DNA from: Rhodanobacteraceae bacterium | GTDB taxonomy: Bacteria > Pseudomonadota > Gammaproteobacteria > Xanthomonadales > SZUA-5 | Direction of reading: 5' to 3' | NCBI GenBank assembly: GCA_016717705.1 | Contig: JADKFD010000064.1 | Location: forward strand, 1-29,227 | DNA: 29,227 nt | Part shown: positions 1 through 11,547 of the stretch, piece after piece | Layout of the letters: the number at the start of each line of letters is the position of its first letter | Numbering within the stretch: position 1 is the first letter of the stretch | Translations under genes and position numbers: made by a program | Notes under the pieces: model-generated | Told to the model about the DNA's origin: nothing | Databases searched by the model: none | The model's input: only the letters and a program-made list of their open reading frames with translations

Positions 1-3000
1 GCCGAATGCCAGCGTCACGTTGGCGTTGGGAACTGGCCAGACGCCACCGGCGTCCGGATGCCGTACCGTCACTGCCGGGCTGATCGCCACGCCGGCCACG
101 CTGTCACTGGGCTGCGTCGATTGCCAGTTGGGGCAGGCCGGCGACGACGCAGACACCGGGGCCAGAACCCCGGGGCTGGTAGTTTGCCGTGAGCACCAGT
201 CCGGCAGTGATCACGGCCTGGTTGAATGAGTATTGAGTGAATCCGTACCGGTGGTTGCGGCCTGCAAACCGACCGTGGCGCCCACCCCGTTGGCTGCTGC
301 GCCGGCGCCGGCGGTCACATAACGATATTCGAAGCTGTTGCTGCCTTCGCTGAATACTGCGGCGAAGTTCAAGTTCACCGTGGAACCACCGTCACCGATG
401 GTACGGCCCCGCCATTCGACGATGAACTGCCGGTTGGGCGCGCTGCCGACGTTGTTGATGTAAATGCCGCCCCCGGTCGGAGAAAGGGTCAGATCGTCCC
501 ACCGGGGAACAACACGGGCGCATTCGCGGGGAACGCTTCTCCAGCGAAGTTTCCAGTGCCCGCGCTGGGCAGGGCTCCGTTGGCGAACTGGCGACTTCCG
601 CCCGCAGCGATCACGCTGGATGGTGCCATTGGTCGTGACGCGCAGCGTCGATCCGGCGGTGACCGTGGTGCCGTAGATCTGGATGTCGAAGCCCGGCGAG
701 GTCACCGAGAAAATGCCGTCATCCACGTTGCTCGCGGGAATGAGAGTCCCGCCGGCCGGAATGGTCGCGCCGGATGGCGTTGCCGTGAATACATAGCTGC
801 CCACCACGCCTACCGGCAAACTGAAATTGACCACCGACGGAGAGCCTCCGCCGCTGTAGGTCAACGTCAGCGTGAAGTTCGCGGTCGATCCACCGACCAT
901 GCTGTTGTCGGTGGACACCTGGAACGGCGTCAGATTGCTGCCTGAGCCGGCCGCCGCGAGGTCCGGATAGGCCGAGTTGGGCTGGCTGATGCTGACGCCC
1001 GGTGTGCTGCTGCTGGAGTACCGCCGAAACCAGTGTGCCAGTCGCACCGCCGTTGTTGGTGACGGTGACGCTGAGCGCGTTGCAATCGTTGGGATCGAGG
1101 CGATTGTTGTCGCCGGTGACCGCCGCGCTGGTGAAGGCCAGTTCGACAATCGGCGTGACCGTCTGATTCAACGTGCCGTTGGAACCGGCAAGTCCGACGT
1201 CGCCGTTGTAGTTCGCGGTGATCGTATGCGGACCGGCGCTGAGCGCGCTGGTGGTACAGGTCGCAACGCCGGAGCCGTTGACCGGTACGAAACTGCAGAT
1301 CGCCGTCGCGCCGTCGGTAAAGCTCACCGTGCCGGCGGTGACCGGGTTGCTGGTGGTGGCATTCAGCGTGGTCGAGGTGAAGGTGACCGGCTGCAGCTTG
1401 GGCACCGGATTGACGCTGGAGGTCACGGTGGTGGTGGTCGGATCAGCCGCGACCGCGGTGGGCGTCGCGTTGTAGACGACCAGCGCGTAATCCTGATCGG
1501 TGGTATCGGCGTTGCCGGGCACGCCCTCGCCGGCGATGTTGGCGGCGGTCACCGTGATCAAGATCGGCGTGCCAGCGCCGATTCCAGCGGGCAGGAACAC
1601 GCTTTCCAGGTTGTTGACGGCGTCGGCAGTGCCGCCGGTCACCGAGTGGGCGCCGGTAAAGACATGGCCGAGATAGGTATTCGCGCCAATGGTGACACTC
1701 AGATTCAGATTGTTGACGATCGAACTGCCGCTGGTCGGCCCCGGCGCATCTACCCAAGCCAGGCTGATGCGTACCGGCTGCCCGGTCACGGCCACAAAAG
1801 CGGTGTGATTGCGCACCTCACCGGTCGCGCCAAAAAATGTCCGCGGGCACCTGGTCGCGGGTGACGCGTGCGCGATGCCGTCGAAGGCGGTGCCGAGGTT
1901 CATCATGCCCATGCCCTGGCTGTTCGAGGGCAGCGTGTCGTTAGCACTGACGCCGGTCATGTAGCAGGCCGAGTTGGTCAGATAGGCCTTGACCATGGCG
2001 GGCTCGGCGGGCGCATTGCCCGCGGGCGTCGGCCATCGGCGATGTAGGCGGGTTGTTGATGAACTGCTGGTGCAGCAGCGCGGCGCCACCGGCGACGGCT
2101 GGCGCCGAATGGCTGGTGCCGCTGGAGGCCGTGTACCACTGCTGTCCGATCGGGAAGAAGTTGGAGCTGGAGCCGCCGCAGACGCCATCGGCGCGATAGG
2201 TGGCTTCGGCCGTGCCGGTGCCGCTCGAGGTGGTGGTGACGAAGGTCATGCCGGTCACATGGGTGCCCGGTGCCTGGATCTCGGGTTTCTTGCGGCCGTC
2301 GTCGGTCGGGCCGCGGCTGGAGAAGCTGATGACGTCATTGGCGCTGTCGGCGCCAGTATCAGTGATGCTGCAGCCGTCCGAGCCGGTCGCGTTGCCGCCG
2401 CCATTGGCGGTCGCAAAGGAATGCACGTTCTCGGCCGCACCCACGGTGATGACGTTCTTGCCGGTGCCTGGCGAGCCGACGGTGTTGGCGCCCGAACCCG
2501 AATTGCCGGCGGAAAGACGATGATCATTTCCTGGTTGCCGGCCGTCAGCGCGCGCGAGTCGCGCACCAGTGGGTCGTAGGCCTGGGAGTCGGCGGTATAG
2601 GCGCCGCCGCTGGCCGCACCCCAGCTGTTGCTGCTGACGCGCGTACCGGCCGAATATCCGGCGTCCAGCATGTTCGGGTAATTCGGATCGGTGAAATTGG
2701 GATCGAAGATCACCGAATTGGCCATGCGCACGAACGGCGCCACGCCCAGGCCATAACGGTACAGCAGCGGATCGCGATGCACGCGCGTGCCAGTGGGATC
2801 CAGCGCATCAGGCACGTAGCCGCCGACGATGCTCATGTTCAGCTGGCCGTGGCCACTGACGCCGAGGCCACCATCTGCGGTCGAGGTGGAGCCCCAGCGG
2901 CCCTTGTAGATGAAGCGGCTGGCATTGGCCATCAAGCCGCTCTCGCGGAGCACGAAGTGCCGTGATGGCACCGGGCCGGCGTTGGTATTGGTGGCGATGG

Positions 3001-4051
3001 TGCCGGGATCGGCGCCGGTCGGGTTGCGATCGGCGCCGTCGTCGGTCACGTCGACAATGGTGCCCGAAGCGTTGAACTGCGCCTGGGTGAAGCCCCAGTT
3101 GGCCAGCGTGGTCAGATAGTTGCCCGGATTGGGCACGCCGCCGGTCAGATTGCCGGCGAGAATCATGTTCTGGCGTTCGTCGTGCTTGACCGGCTCGATG
3201 TAGGGTGCGATCGACACCACGTCCGGGCGCGCCGCCACCGGGCTGAGATTGGCCTCAGGAATCTCGACGACGATGTTGACGTAGTTCAGGACCTCATAGC
3301 GCCATGGCTCGGTGCGTGACCCGGAACTGAGCAGCGCCTCGGTCTCACGGTTGACCATCGGATCGCGCAGCAACTGCACCTGGAAACGGCTGGTCGTACC
3401 CGGAACCGGCCCGGGCGGCCCTGCCTTGGCGTGCTCGCGCGCCCCAGGCTGCAACTTGAACACGTCGAGGTAAGGAGCGGCCCACTGAGCGCTGCCGTCG
3501 ACGGTCAGGCGGTTGACCGCGGCGATCGACTGCGCATCGCCGTAGACCAGATAGGCATTGTTGGCCATGTAGCTGACCAGACGCACACCGGTGGCCGCCA
3601 GTTCGCCGATCCAGGCATCCTGGATCGGCCCCGGAAACTGCACCAGGTGCATGTGCATGCCGGCGCCGGGGGTAGCTGAGCCGCTGATCGACTTGGCGAG
3701 CGGCGAGGTAGTGTCGATGGCGCCCGTATTGAGCAGGATCAGGTTCTGCGCGTCGGCATTGCTGGCGACGCCGGCCTTGATCAGCGCGTCGGCGCTGGCG
3801 GCATCGACTTCCAGCAGCGTGAAGGCGCCATAGTCCAGTTGCCGTTCGCTGCGGACCGCTTTGGTCCTGGCCATCTGCTCACGGCTCACCAGCACCTTGT
3901 GGCTGGCGCCGAGGCTGCGATAGCTGGCTGATTCTGGCGCGGATTGCCCGCTGGTCAATGCCGCTGGCGGATCGAGTCGGCGGGCCGCGGGAGCGGCGCT
4001 GGCGAAGACTACGGACGCGACGGCAACCGCAACGGCGATACGCTTCAGCAT
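1..4051 (-). CDS. Secreted S8 (subtilisin-like) serine peptidase with Ig-like and C-terminal domains; frameshifted, 3' end outside window
   Basis: The reading frame opens at 4051 with a signal peptide (MLKRIAVAVAVASVVF then ASAAPA). Subtilase catalytic elements follow in order: Asp in VDVTDDGAD (about residue 330), His in VSGHGQLN (about 396), the oxyanion segment SNSWGAASGG, and Ser in SSGTSHSAPAVAGG (near 2100-2125). After the catalytic domain comes a bacterial Ig-like repeat (about 1150-1450) with VSFTDGATAICSF and HTITANYNGD. A long beta-rich tail then runs to TQYSFNQAVITAGLVL-like sequence near 200. The frame changes at about 2515, 2035, 1030, twice between 490 and 620 (compensating), about 220 and about 120. 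At 2515 one base is missing so that VFSAGNSGSG is split. Protein similarity continues across every break, so I read this as one gene with indel errors; a true pseudogene is possible. The protein would be exported and degrade extracellular protein. It continues past position 1. Confidence 0.85.
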
Positions 4052-4356
4052 GTTTCAAGCCTTCTGACGACGATAAAGGGCACTGCCCGCGCCGTTGAGG
4101 CCACTCGTCCTCCGCAGGAACAGTGAACGGAATCTGAACCGAGCGCCGTGTTGCCGTCAAGACCTGTCGGGTGTTGAATTCGCTTGCCGGGCCGGGATCG
4201 GCGGTGGTCAGCTGACACGTCGCTTACGGCAGCGGCTGCACCAGATGGATCAGATTGCCGCAGCCGTCGTTGCATGGGGTCCTCGCGGCCGGTGATCTGG
4301 GCGGCGATTGTGACAGCGCTGCGGCTTCTTTCAGCGGTGTCGGGCGCATCGCGAAG

Positions 4357-4436
4357 AGCTCGCGCGCGAGCGCGCTCCTACAATCTCGCCGAAGGTCCAC
4401 GCAGAATTTGTAGGAGCGCGCTTGCGCGCGATGCTT
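4357..4436. repeat. BIME-like paired palindromes (family A)
   Basis: Two inverted copies of a palindromic unit, GTAGGAGCGCGCTTGCGCGC and its complement, flank a spacer of about 25 bp. The same ~80-bp arrangement with a related spacer recurs at 22161-22236 and 23194-23273. It lies just beyond the stop codon of the sigma-54 regulator, where it could act as a transcript end or mRNA-stabilising hairpin. The rest of the 4052-4443 gap between the two minus-strand genes shows no gene that I can support. Confidence 0.8.
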
Positions 4437-4443
4437 CTTGCCC

Positions 4444-6324
4444 TCAAGTCCGCTTCAACCCCAGCCGCCGATACAGCGTGCTGCGGCTGATGCCGAGCTT
4501 GCGCGCGGCCTGGACCACGTTGCCGCCACACGCGGCCAGCGCCTGGCGCATCGCGCTGGTGGTGATGTCGTTGAGTTCGCCGGCCGCCGTTGGCGCTGCG
4601 GATTGCGGATTTGCCGTCGCTGCCACGGACGGCACGCGCAGATAGCCCGGCAGCGCCGTCAAGTCGATCAGCTCGCCGGGATCGCTCAACGCCACCAGTG
4701 TGCGCAGGCAGGCCACCAACTGGCGCAGATTGCCCGGCCAGCGATAGCGGCTCAGCGCATCGACGGCAGGGTCGCTCAAGCGACGACCGTCAGCCAGCCG
4801 TCGCCACAGCGTGTCGATCAGCCCAGGCAGATCCGGGTGGGCGCGCAATGGCGCGATGTGGATGCCATGGTGGGCGATGCGGTAATACAGGTCGGCGCGG
4901 AAACGACCTTCGGCGATCGCTTCCTCCAGATTGCGGTGGGTGGCGCAGACCAGCGCGAAATCCAGTTTGACCGCCTTGCCACCGCCGAGCGGCGACAGCT
5001 CGCGCTCCTGCAGTACGCGCAGCAGCCGCGGTTGCAATGCCAGCGGCATGTCGCCGATCTCGTCGAGGAACAGCACGCCACCCTCGGCCTGACGCAGCAG
5101 GCCCGGATTGCCATGCCGCCGGGCGCCGGTAAACGCGCCGTCTTCGTAGCCGAACAGCTCGGCCTCGATCAGGCCCTCCGGAATCGCGGCGCAGTTGATC
5201 GCCACGAAGGGTTTGCCGGCGCGGCAGCAGCGGCGGTGCAGTTCGCGCGCAAACACTTCCTTGCCGGTGCCGGTTTCGCCGTGCACCAGCACCGGCAGAT
5301 CGGCCTGGATGACGCGGCAGGCGCGGGCGAGTTCGCTCTCCAACAGCTCGTCGAACAGCAAGGCATCGCCGCTGCCAAGCGCTTTTTGCGCCACGGCCGG
5401 CAAGTAGGCCGCCGGTCGTCGCGGGCGCGCGTCGGCACGGTCGTCGACGCGGCCATGCAGGGTGCGGCCGCGCTGATCGCTGAGCGTGCCGCGATCGCGC
5501 AGACGCGCGGGCGTATCGGCGAACAGGTGGTCGTAGGCAACGCGCCCGAGGTCGCCGCGGCCTAGACCCAGCAACTGCAAGCCGATCTGATTGGCGGCGA
5601 TCAGCTGGCCGCCGCGAAACGCCAGCACGCCCTCGCGGGCGGTTCCCAGCAGCGCCGGATCGCGGTGCACGCGCAGCACTTCGCAGGCGCCGATGCCGTC
5701 GTCGAAGAATCGGTGCTCGATATTGCTGACCGCCAGCTGCGCCAGTCCGAGCGCATGCACCTGCGGCACGCGCGAGTCGCCGGAAATGTCGAGCACGCCG
5801 ACCAGCTGGCCGTAGGGATCGAAGATCGGCGCCGCCGAGCAGCTCAGGATCGAATGCGGCGCCAGATAGTGTTCGCCGCCGCGCACCTCGACCGAGCGCG
5901 CCTCGGCGATGGCGGTGCCGATCGCGTTGGTGCCGGCCAGCGTCTCGTTCCAGCAGGCGCCCGGCGCCAACGCCACACGACCGGCGCGATCGAGAAATTT
6001 GGGATGGCCGCCAGCATCCAGGATCCAGCCCTGGTCGTCGGTCAGGATCACCATGCTGCCGTTGGCGCTCGCGCCGGCAGCAAGTCCGTCGAGCTCAGCG
6101 CGGGCGAGGCGCCACAGGCGCTCGTTGCGCTCGCGCATCTGCTTGAGTTCGGCCTGCGCCACCGGCTCCAGTTGCAGCCGCCGCTCTGCGGCAAGGCCAA
6201 GGCGCTGGCAGCGCGTCCACGACTGCAGGATGGTCTCCGGCACCTGGCCGGCGCGCATGCCGCGCTGCTCGAAGAAGGCGCGCCGGGCGACTTCGATGCT
6301 CGGGGAGTTGAAGCTCGGGGTCAT
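4444..6324 (-). CDS. Sigma-54-dependent Fis-family transcriptional activator, AcoR-like
   Basis: This intact 626-residue protein has the AcoR architecture. An N-terminal GAF-like sensor region (about 70-200, with GACWNETLAGTNAIGTA and ISGDSRVP) and a PAS-like linker (about 225-290) precede the AAA+ domain. The AAA+ domain has Walker A GETGTGKE (about 348), the sigma-54 contact loop GAFTGA (about 395) and Walker B GGVLFLDEIGDMP (about 415). The C-terminus is a Fis-type HTH (about 588-626, GGNVVQAARKLGISRSTLYR). Activators of this class bind upstream enhancers and use ATP to open sigma-54 promoters. The gene is divergent from the aldehyde dehydrogenase, which has a good -24/-12 promoter, so it most likely activates that gene in response to an aldehyde, alcohol or acetoin-type inducer. 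The inducer cannot be read from the sequence. Confidence 0.93.
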   Translation of the reverse strand: MTPSFNSPSIEVARRAFFEQRGMRAGQVPETILQSWTRCQRLGLAAERRLQLEPVAQAELKQMRERNERLWRLARAELDGLAAGASANGSMVILTDDQGWILDAGGHPKFLDRAGRVALAPGACWNETLAGTNAIGTAIAEARSVEVRGGEHYLAPHSILSCSAAPIFDPYGQLVGVLDISGDSRVPQVHALGLAQLAVSNIEHRFFDDGIGACEVLRVHRDPALLGTAREGVLAFRGGQLIAANQIGLQLLGLGRGDLGRVAYDHLFADTPARLRDRGTLSDQRGRTLHGRVDDRADARPRRPAAYLPAVAQKALGSGDALLFDELLESELARACRVIQADLPVLVHGETGTGKEVFARELHRRCCRAGKPFVAINCAAIPEGLIEAELFGYEDGAFTGARRHGNPGLLRQAEGGVLFLDEIGDMPLALQPRLLRVLQERELSPLGGGKAVKLDFALVCATHRNLEEAIAEGRFRADLYYRIAHHGIHIAPLRAHPDLPGLIDTLWRRLADGRRLSDPAVDALSRYRWPGNLRQLVACLRTLVALSDPGELIDLTALPGYLRVPSVAATANPQSAAPTAAGELNDITTSAMRQALAACGGNVVQAARKLGISRSTLYRRLGLKRT

Positions 6325-6501
6325 CGTGGCAAATCCCGCTTCTGGAGGGCCGCGCGCCTGCGCGGCCGCTCCAGGTCAGCTCGATTGCGCAAGGCACAAA
6401 GCCAGAGCGGCGCCGCAGGCACCGCGCCCTCCAAGGGCTGGCGCGTGCACAGCGCGGCAGGTGCATTGGATTCGCGCCCTGAGCCTTGTTCTTTCCGCAC
6501 C

Positions 6502-6518
6502 TGTCGCATTTTGCGACA
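6502..6518. promoter_or_regulatory. Candidate upstream activator site (perfect inverted repeat)
   Basis: TGTCGCATTTTGCGACA is a perfect 7+3+7 inverted repeat in the regulator/dehydrogenase intergenic region, about 140 bp upstream of the -24 element. A further half site TGCGACA lies at 6556-6562. Position and symmetry fit an enhancer for the adjacent AcoR-like activator. That it binds this protein is inference. Confidence 0.55.
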
Positions 6519-6658
6519 CCCCATCCGGACACTGTCCCGAGTTTCAACACACTCGTGCGACAAGCGCAATGAACGAAATTGCGGCATTGCATCAGGAACC
6601 TGGAACCTATCCACGACTGAGAGCCGAAAAGTCGTACCGCACCGCACCATCGATTCCT

Positions 6659-6674
6659 TGGCATCACCCTTGCG
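6659..6674 (+). promoter_or_regulatory. Sigma-54 (-24/-12) promoter of the aldehyde dehydrogenase
   Basis: TGGCATCACCCTTGCG matches the consensus TGGCACGNNNNTTGCW at most positions. The essential GG (6660-6661) and GC (6672-6673) have the required spacing. It ends 49 bp before the ATG at 6724. A strong ribosome site, AGGGAGAG at 6711-6718, follows. The divergent sigma-54 activator supports the call. Confidence 0.75.
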
Positions 6675-6723
6675 TTACTCGCCCTGCCCGTTCGGGTCCA
6701 GCATTCCACCAGGGAGAGAAACC

Positions 6724-8244
<1,521 letters not shown>

Positions 8245-8252
8245 TCGCAATC

Positions 8253-8696
8253 GTAGGCCGGTGTGCACGGCTCCATCGTGCTCACCGGCGATGCGGCAAT
8301 TCGCAGAGCGCCGCTGAGCCGCTACACGGCACAACGGCCTACATTCGATCAGTCGTAGGCCGGTGTGCACGGCTCCATCGTGCTCACCGGCGATATGCGG
8401 CAGCAAAGGCGCTGAGGCTGCGCGGCCAAGGCCTACATTCGATCAGTCGTAGGCCGGTGCGCTCATCGTGCTCACCGGCTACGCGGCAACATTGCGTAGG
8501 CCGGTGTACACGGCTTCATCGTGTTCACCGGCGATATGCGGCAGCACACAGAGCGCCGCTGAGCCGCTGCGCGGCACAACGGCCTACATTCGATCAGTCG
8601 TAGGCCGGTGTACACGGCTTCATCGTGTTCACCGGCGATATGCGGCAATACGCAGAGCGCCGCTGAGCCGCTGCGCGGCACAACGGCCTACATTCG
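8253..8696 (+). repeat. Five-unit tandem array of ~100-bp hairpin-forming repeats
   Basis: Units start at 8253, 8355, 8449, 8496 and 8600, each with GTAGGCCGGTG. Full units are 94-104 bp and end in ACGGCCTACATTCG; the fourth-from-last start opens a truncated 47-bp unit. Each unit carries an inner palindrome (CCGGTGTACACG, 7-nt loop, CGTGTTCACCGG; one mismatch). Outer inverted ends GTAGGCCG and CGGCCTAC enclose each full unit. The array fills the space between the dehydrogenase stop and the DUF779 gene. Open frames through it are artefacts of the repeat. Confidence 0.9.
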
Positions 8697-8723
8697 CACG
8701 GGCTGACCGAAACCGGAGTTCAC

Positions 8724-9101
8724 ATGACCGACCCACCCCCGCAGGTCCTCGCCACCGACACCGCGCTGCAACTGATCGATCGTCTGCGCGAGATGCATGG
8801 CCCCGTACTCTTCCACCAATCCGGTGGCTGCTGCGACGGCTCCTCGCCGATGTGCTATCCGCAGTCCGATTTCATCGTCGGCGATTGCGACGTGCGCCTG
8901 GGTGAGATCGGCGGCGCGCCGTTCTACATCAGCGCGCCGCAGTTCGAGTACTGGAAGCACACGCAGCTGATCATCGACGTGGTTGCCGGCCGCGGCGGCA
9001 TGTTCTCGCTGGAGAACGGCCACGGCGTGCGCTTTCTGCTGCGCTCACGATTGTTCAGCGACGAGGAATTCGCCGACCTCAAGGCGCACGGTCGCGCCTG
9101 A
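8724..9101 (+). CDS. DUF779 domain protein (aldehyde-dehydrogenase-associated)
   Basis: The intact 125-residue protein carries the Cys-rich DUF779 signature FHQSGGCCDGSSPMCY (about residues 31-46). The conserved PQFEYWKHTQL and a C-terminal GMFSLENGHGVRFL-like segment follow. A ribosome site CCGGAG lies 6-11 bases before the ATG. DUF779 genes commonly follow ExaC-type aldehyde dehydrogenases. Their biochemical role is not established; the paired cysteines suggest metal binding or redox help for the dehydrogenase, which is inference. The gene is separated from the dehydrogenase by the repeat array, so co-transcription would have to cross it. Confidence 0.9.
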   Translation: MTDPPPQVLATDTALQLIDRLREMHGPVLFHQSGGCCDGSSPMCYPQSDFIVGDCDVRLGEIGGAPFYISAPQFEYWKHTQLIIDVVAGRGGMFSLENGHGVRFLLRSRLFSDEEFADLKAHGRA

Positions 9102-9113
9102 TCGGCCAGGGCT

Positions 9114-10349
9114 TCACGGCAGCAGTCGCGACACGATGGCCGGCGGCAGCCGCGGACAGCCGTCGACACGCCCGGCAAGTCGATAGCGAATACGCCCGAC
9201 GCCGTCATAGCCCAGATCCGCCAATCCGCGCGGCAGCAGGCGCAGTGCCTGTGCGAGCAGCCACCAGAGTCCACCCAGGCGCTCGAGAATGACCACCACT
9301 GCGCGCGATTTCACCAGCAGGCGCTGCCCGTCGACGACGATGATGCTGTCGCCCTGCCAGTCCTGCCGACGCGTCGCCAACGCCGTTGCAGCGGTGCTGC
9401 CGCCCAGCGGCGCAAAGCGCAGCAACTGCCGCTGATCCTCCATCGCTGCCAGGCGTACCGAGGCATGGCAGAAAGCGCAGCCGCCATCGAAGAGCACCAG
9501 CAGCGGACCGGTCGGCACGCGCGCGGCGATCCAGCGCGGATCAAACGTCAACAGATGCACCAGCAACATCGGCGTGGTCAGATCGGCAAAGTCGAGGAAG
9601 ATCAGGAAACCGAACTGCACCAGCAGCATAGTCAGCCACAACCACGGCCGCAGTGCGCGCAGCAGCGCCAGCGGTGCGAACAGCAATTCGACCACCAGCA
9701 CGCCCCAGGTCAGCAGTTGCAGACACAGCGGCGGCAGCGCCAGCAGCGCGCTGCGCAGCAGGTGGTCGCGGGCCAGCGGGTTCTCCAGCACCAGCGCGAT
9801 GGTGTCGCCCGCCAGCCAGGACGGACTCAGCAGCTTGGTGTAGCCCGAGTAGCTGTAGCTCAGCGCCAGCATGACCCAGGCGGCCAGGTGCAGATGCCGC
9901 GGCAGGCGCCAGTTCGGATCGGCGCCGCCGTAAATGCGCGCCGCGAGCGACCCATAAGGCCGCGGCGGAACGAAAGCGTGCAGCACGAGCAACCAGCCGA
10001 GCAAAGGCAGGCTCGGATTGGCGATCAGCGGGTTGCGCTGGAACAGCCAGGCGAGGATCAGCGCCGCCAACAGCGCGCACACGCGATCCAGGTAACCGAT
10101 CGCGAGTGCCACACCGCACACGGCACCGGCGACCAACAGCGCCGTCACCATGGATATCGAGTCCCAGCGCGCCAGCGGATTCGGCAAAACGCCCATGTAC
10201 GGGCTCAAGTCGGCACTTTCGAGCACGCCGCCAGCGGCGAACACCTCGGCCGCGTACGGCAACAACTGCAGAAAGTGCAGGCACAGGAAGGCCCCGAGTG
10301 CAGTTCGGTACAGGCTGTACTGGCCACCGCTCCAACCGTCACTGCTCAC
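9114..10349 (-). CDS. HTTM-like multi-spanning membrane protein fused to a DCC (DUF393) thiol-disulfide oxidoreductase-like domain
   Basis: The N-terminal ~290 residues hold many hydrophobic helices and HTTM-like features (SLYRTALGAFLCLHFLQLLP, SPYMGVLP, SYSYSGYTKL). The C-terminal ~115 residues are a DCC domain with LLVLFDGGCAFCHASVRL, which contains the DxxCxxC-type pair. The start is GTG at 10349 and lies 11 bp inside the end of the upstream gene, which indicates translational coupling. The longer open frame reaching 10589 is noise in the neighbouring gene. HTTM and DCC domains are often linked in bacteria. The DCC part is thioredoxin-like and the HTTM part resembles vitamin-K-dependent carboxylase membrane regions; the actual reaction is unknown. 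It converges with DUF779, leaving a 12-bp gap. Confidence 0.85.
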   Translation of the reverse strand: MSSDGWSGGQYSLYRTALGAFLCLHFLQLLPYAAEVFAAGGVLESADLSPYMGVLPNPLARWDSISMVTALLVAGAVCGVALAIGYLDRVCALLAALILAWLFQRNPLIANPSLPLLGWLLVLHAFVPPRPYGSLAARIYGGADPNWRLPRHLHLAAWVMLALSYSYSGYTKLLSPSWLAGDTIALVLENPLARDHLLRSALLALPPLCLQLLTWGVLVVELLFAPLALLRALRPWLWLTMLLVQFGFLIFLDFADLTTPMLLVHLLTFDPRWIAARVPTGPLLVLFDGGCAFCHASVRLAAMEDQRQLLRFAPLGGSTAATALATRRQDWQGDSIIVVDGQRLLVKSRAVVVILERLGGLWWLLAQALRLLPRGLADLGYDGVGRIRYRLAGRVDGCPRLPPAIVSRLLP

Positions 10350-10833
10350 AGTCGATCTCCCAGCTGTAGTCGAGCTCCGGACGCAAGGTCCGCACCGGTG
10401 CCACACGCACGTGCAAGCGGGTGGCGTCGGGCGGAATCCCAAGAGCCGCGCGCATGCTCGCCGGCCGGCAGAAGGCGTAGTGCATGACGCTCGCCTGCAG
10501 CGCACGTCCGCGCGCGTCGGCGCGCAGCAGCGGACCATAGGCGAGCGCCGCGCCATAGACGTTGCGCCGGTTGTAGGGCCCATCGACATGCTGGTAGAGC
10601 GCCGGCGTCAGGGCCTGTTCGACCCAGCGTCCCGAGCCATCGCGCCAACCGAGGTAGAAGCGCGCGGCATGCGTCTCGTAGCCCTGATGAGCGGTGAACA
10701 CCTTCATCGCCGGTGCCAATTGGGTGGCTGCGCCAAATCCACGCAGCGACGGCAGGCCGAGCAGATCACCCAGCATCTGCAGCGAGCCGATGGCGGTCAG
10801 AAAGATGAACACGACAAGCTCGCGGGCGCTCAT
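10339..10833 (-). CDS. Conserved hypothetical protein with N-terminal membrane helix, middle gene of the operon
   Basis: This 164-residue protein starts MSARELVVFIFLTAIGSLQM, with one hydrophobic helix at about residues 5-25 acting as anchor or signal. A mostly soluble portion follows, with PYNRRNVYGAALAYGPLL and a C-terminal ELDYSWEIDCEQ. The ATG at 10833 overlaps the stop of the upstream sterol desaturase as ATGA. Its own stop overlaps the GTG of the HTTM/DCC gene. I do not recognise a named family. Tight coupling on both sides suggests it works with its neighbours at the membrane. Confidence 0.75.
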   Translation of the reverse strand: MSARELVVFIFLTAIGSLQMLGDLLGLPSLRGFGAATQLAPAMKVFTAHQGYETHAARFYLGWRDGSGRWVEQALTPALYQHVDGPYNRRNVYGAALAYGPLLRADARGRALQASVMHYAFCRPASMRAALGIPPDATRLHVRVAPVRTLRPELDYSWEIDCEQ

Positions 10834-11547
10834 CGCGGCATGCGTCCGATCAGCAAATCGCCCAGCGCGCGCTCCTGCGCTGCGACGAAGCCGCAATGCT
10901 CGGGTGTCTGCCGCGGATTGTCGAAGGTGCCAAACAGCAGATCCCAGATCGGCAGATCCGGAATAGTTGGCGCGGTGCCAGCCACGTTCATGGTGGCGGC
11001 GATGGCTCTCGGGCCGCTGGAAGCAGTAGCCGAGCCAATGCGGCGTGCGCACATTCCAGTGATAGAACAACTCGGCGACACCGGTGATCGCGGTCACCAC
11101 TGCAGCAGTCGCTGCGTCGACACCGACAAAAACGTACAGGATGCTGCTCATCAGCACGCCATTGAGCAGAATCTCCAGCGGGTGCTTGTAGAAGCTGGTG
11201 AGCACCTCGATGCGCGCCGGGCTGTGGTGTACCCGGTGCAGGTAGCGCCACAGCAGCGGAATCTGGTGACGCGCGCGGTGCCACCAATAGAACACGAAGG
11301 TGATGACCAGGTAGCCGATGGCGGCTCCGGCGGCGGTTCCCAGCGCACGCGCATCGAACAGGCGCCATTGCGGCAACCACTGGTCCCAACTCGCAGCGCC
11401 CAGGTAGACGATGCCGATTTGCGCCACAGTGAGCACGCAAAGGCGCGCCCACCAGCAGGCCACCCTCGGCTGCCGCACGCCGGGCCGCACCTGCTCGACC
11501 GCGATCATCAAGATCGCCACACCGGCCACCACCGCGACTGCATTCAT
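10830..11547 (-). CDS. Sterol desaturase / fatty acid hydroxylase family membrane di-iron enzyme (one frameshift)
   Basis: The start is at 11547 (MNAVAVVAGVAIL). The family's histidine clusters are present: WWHRARH (HxxxH), HRVHHS (HxxHH) and SHRRHHERGWH, separated by hydrophobic helices. Downstream of the third cluster the frame shifts near 10960, where NYS in one frame continues as DLPIWDLLFGTF in another; one extra G (or two lost bases) explains it. The final frame stops at 10830, where the next gene's ATG overlaps. Total length of about 239 residues is normal for the bacterial family. Members hydroxylate or desaturate lipid chains in the inner membrane using oxygen and a di-iron centre. 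The substrate here is unknown. Confidence 0.85.

Noticed and set aside
5665..6723. N-terminal extension of the aldehyde dehydrogenase frame
   Set aside because: It overlaps the sigma-54 regulator gene and the intergenic control region; the family length and the AGGGAGAG site place the start at 6724.
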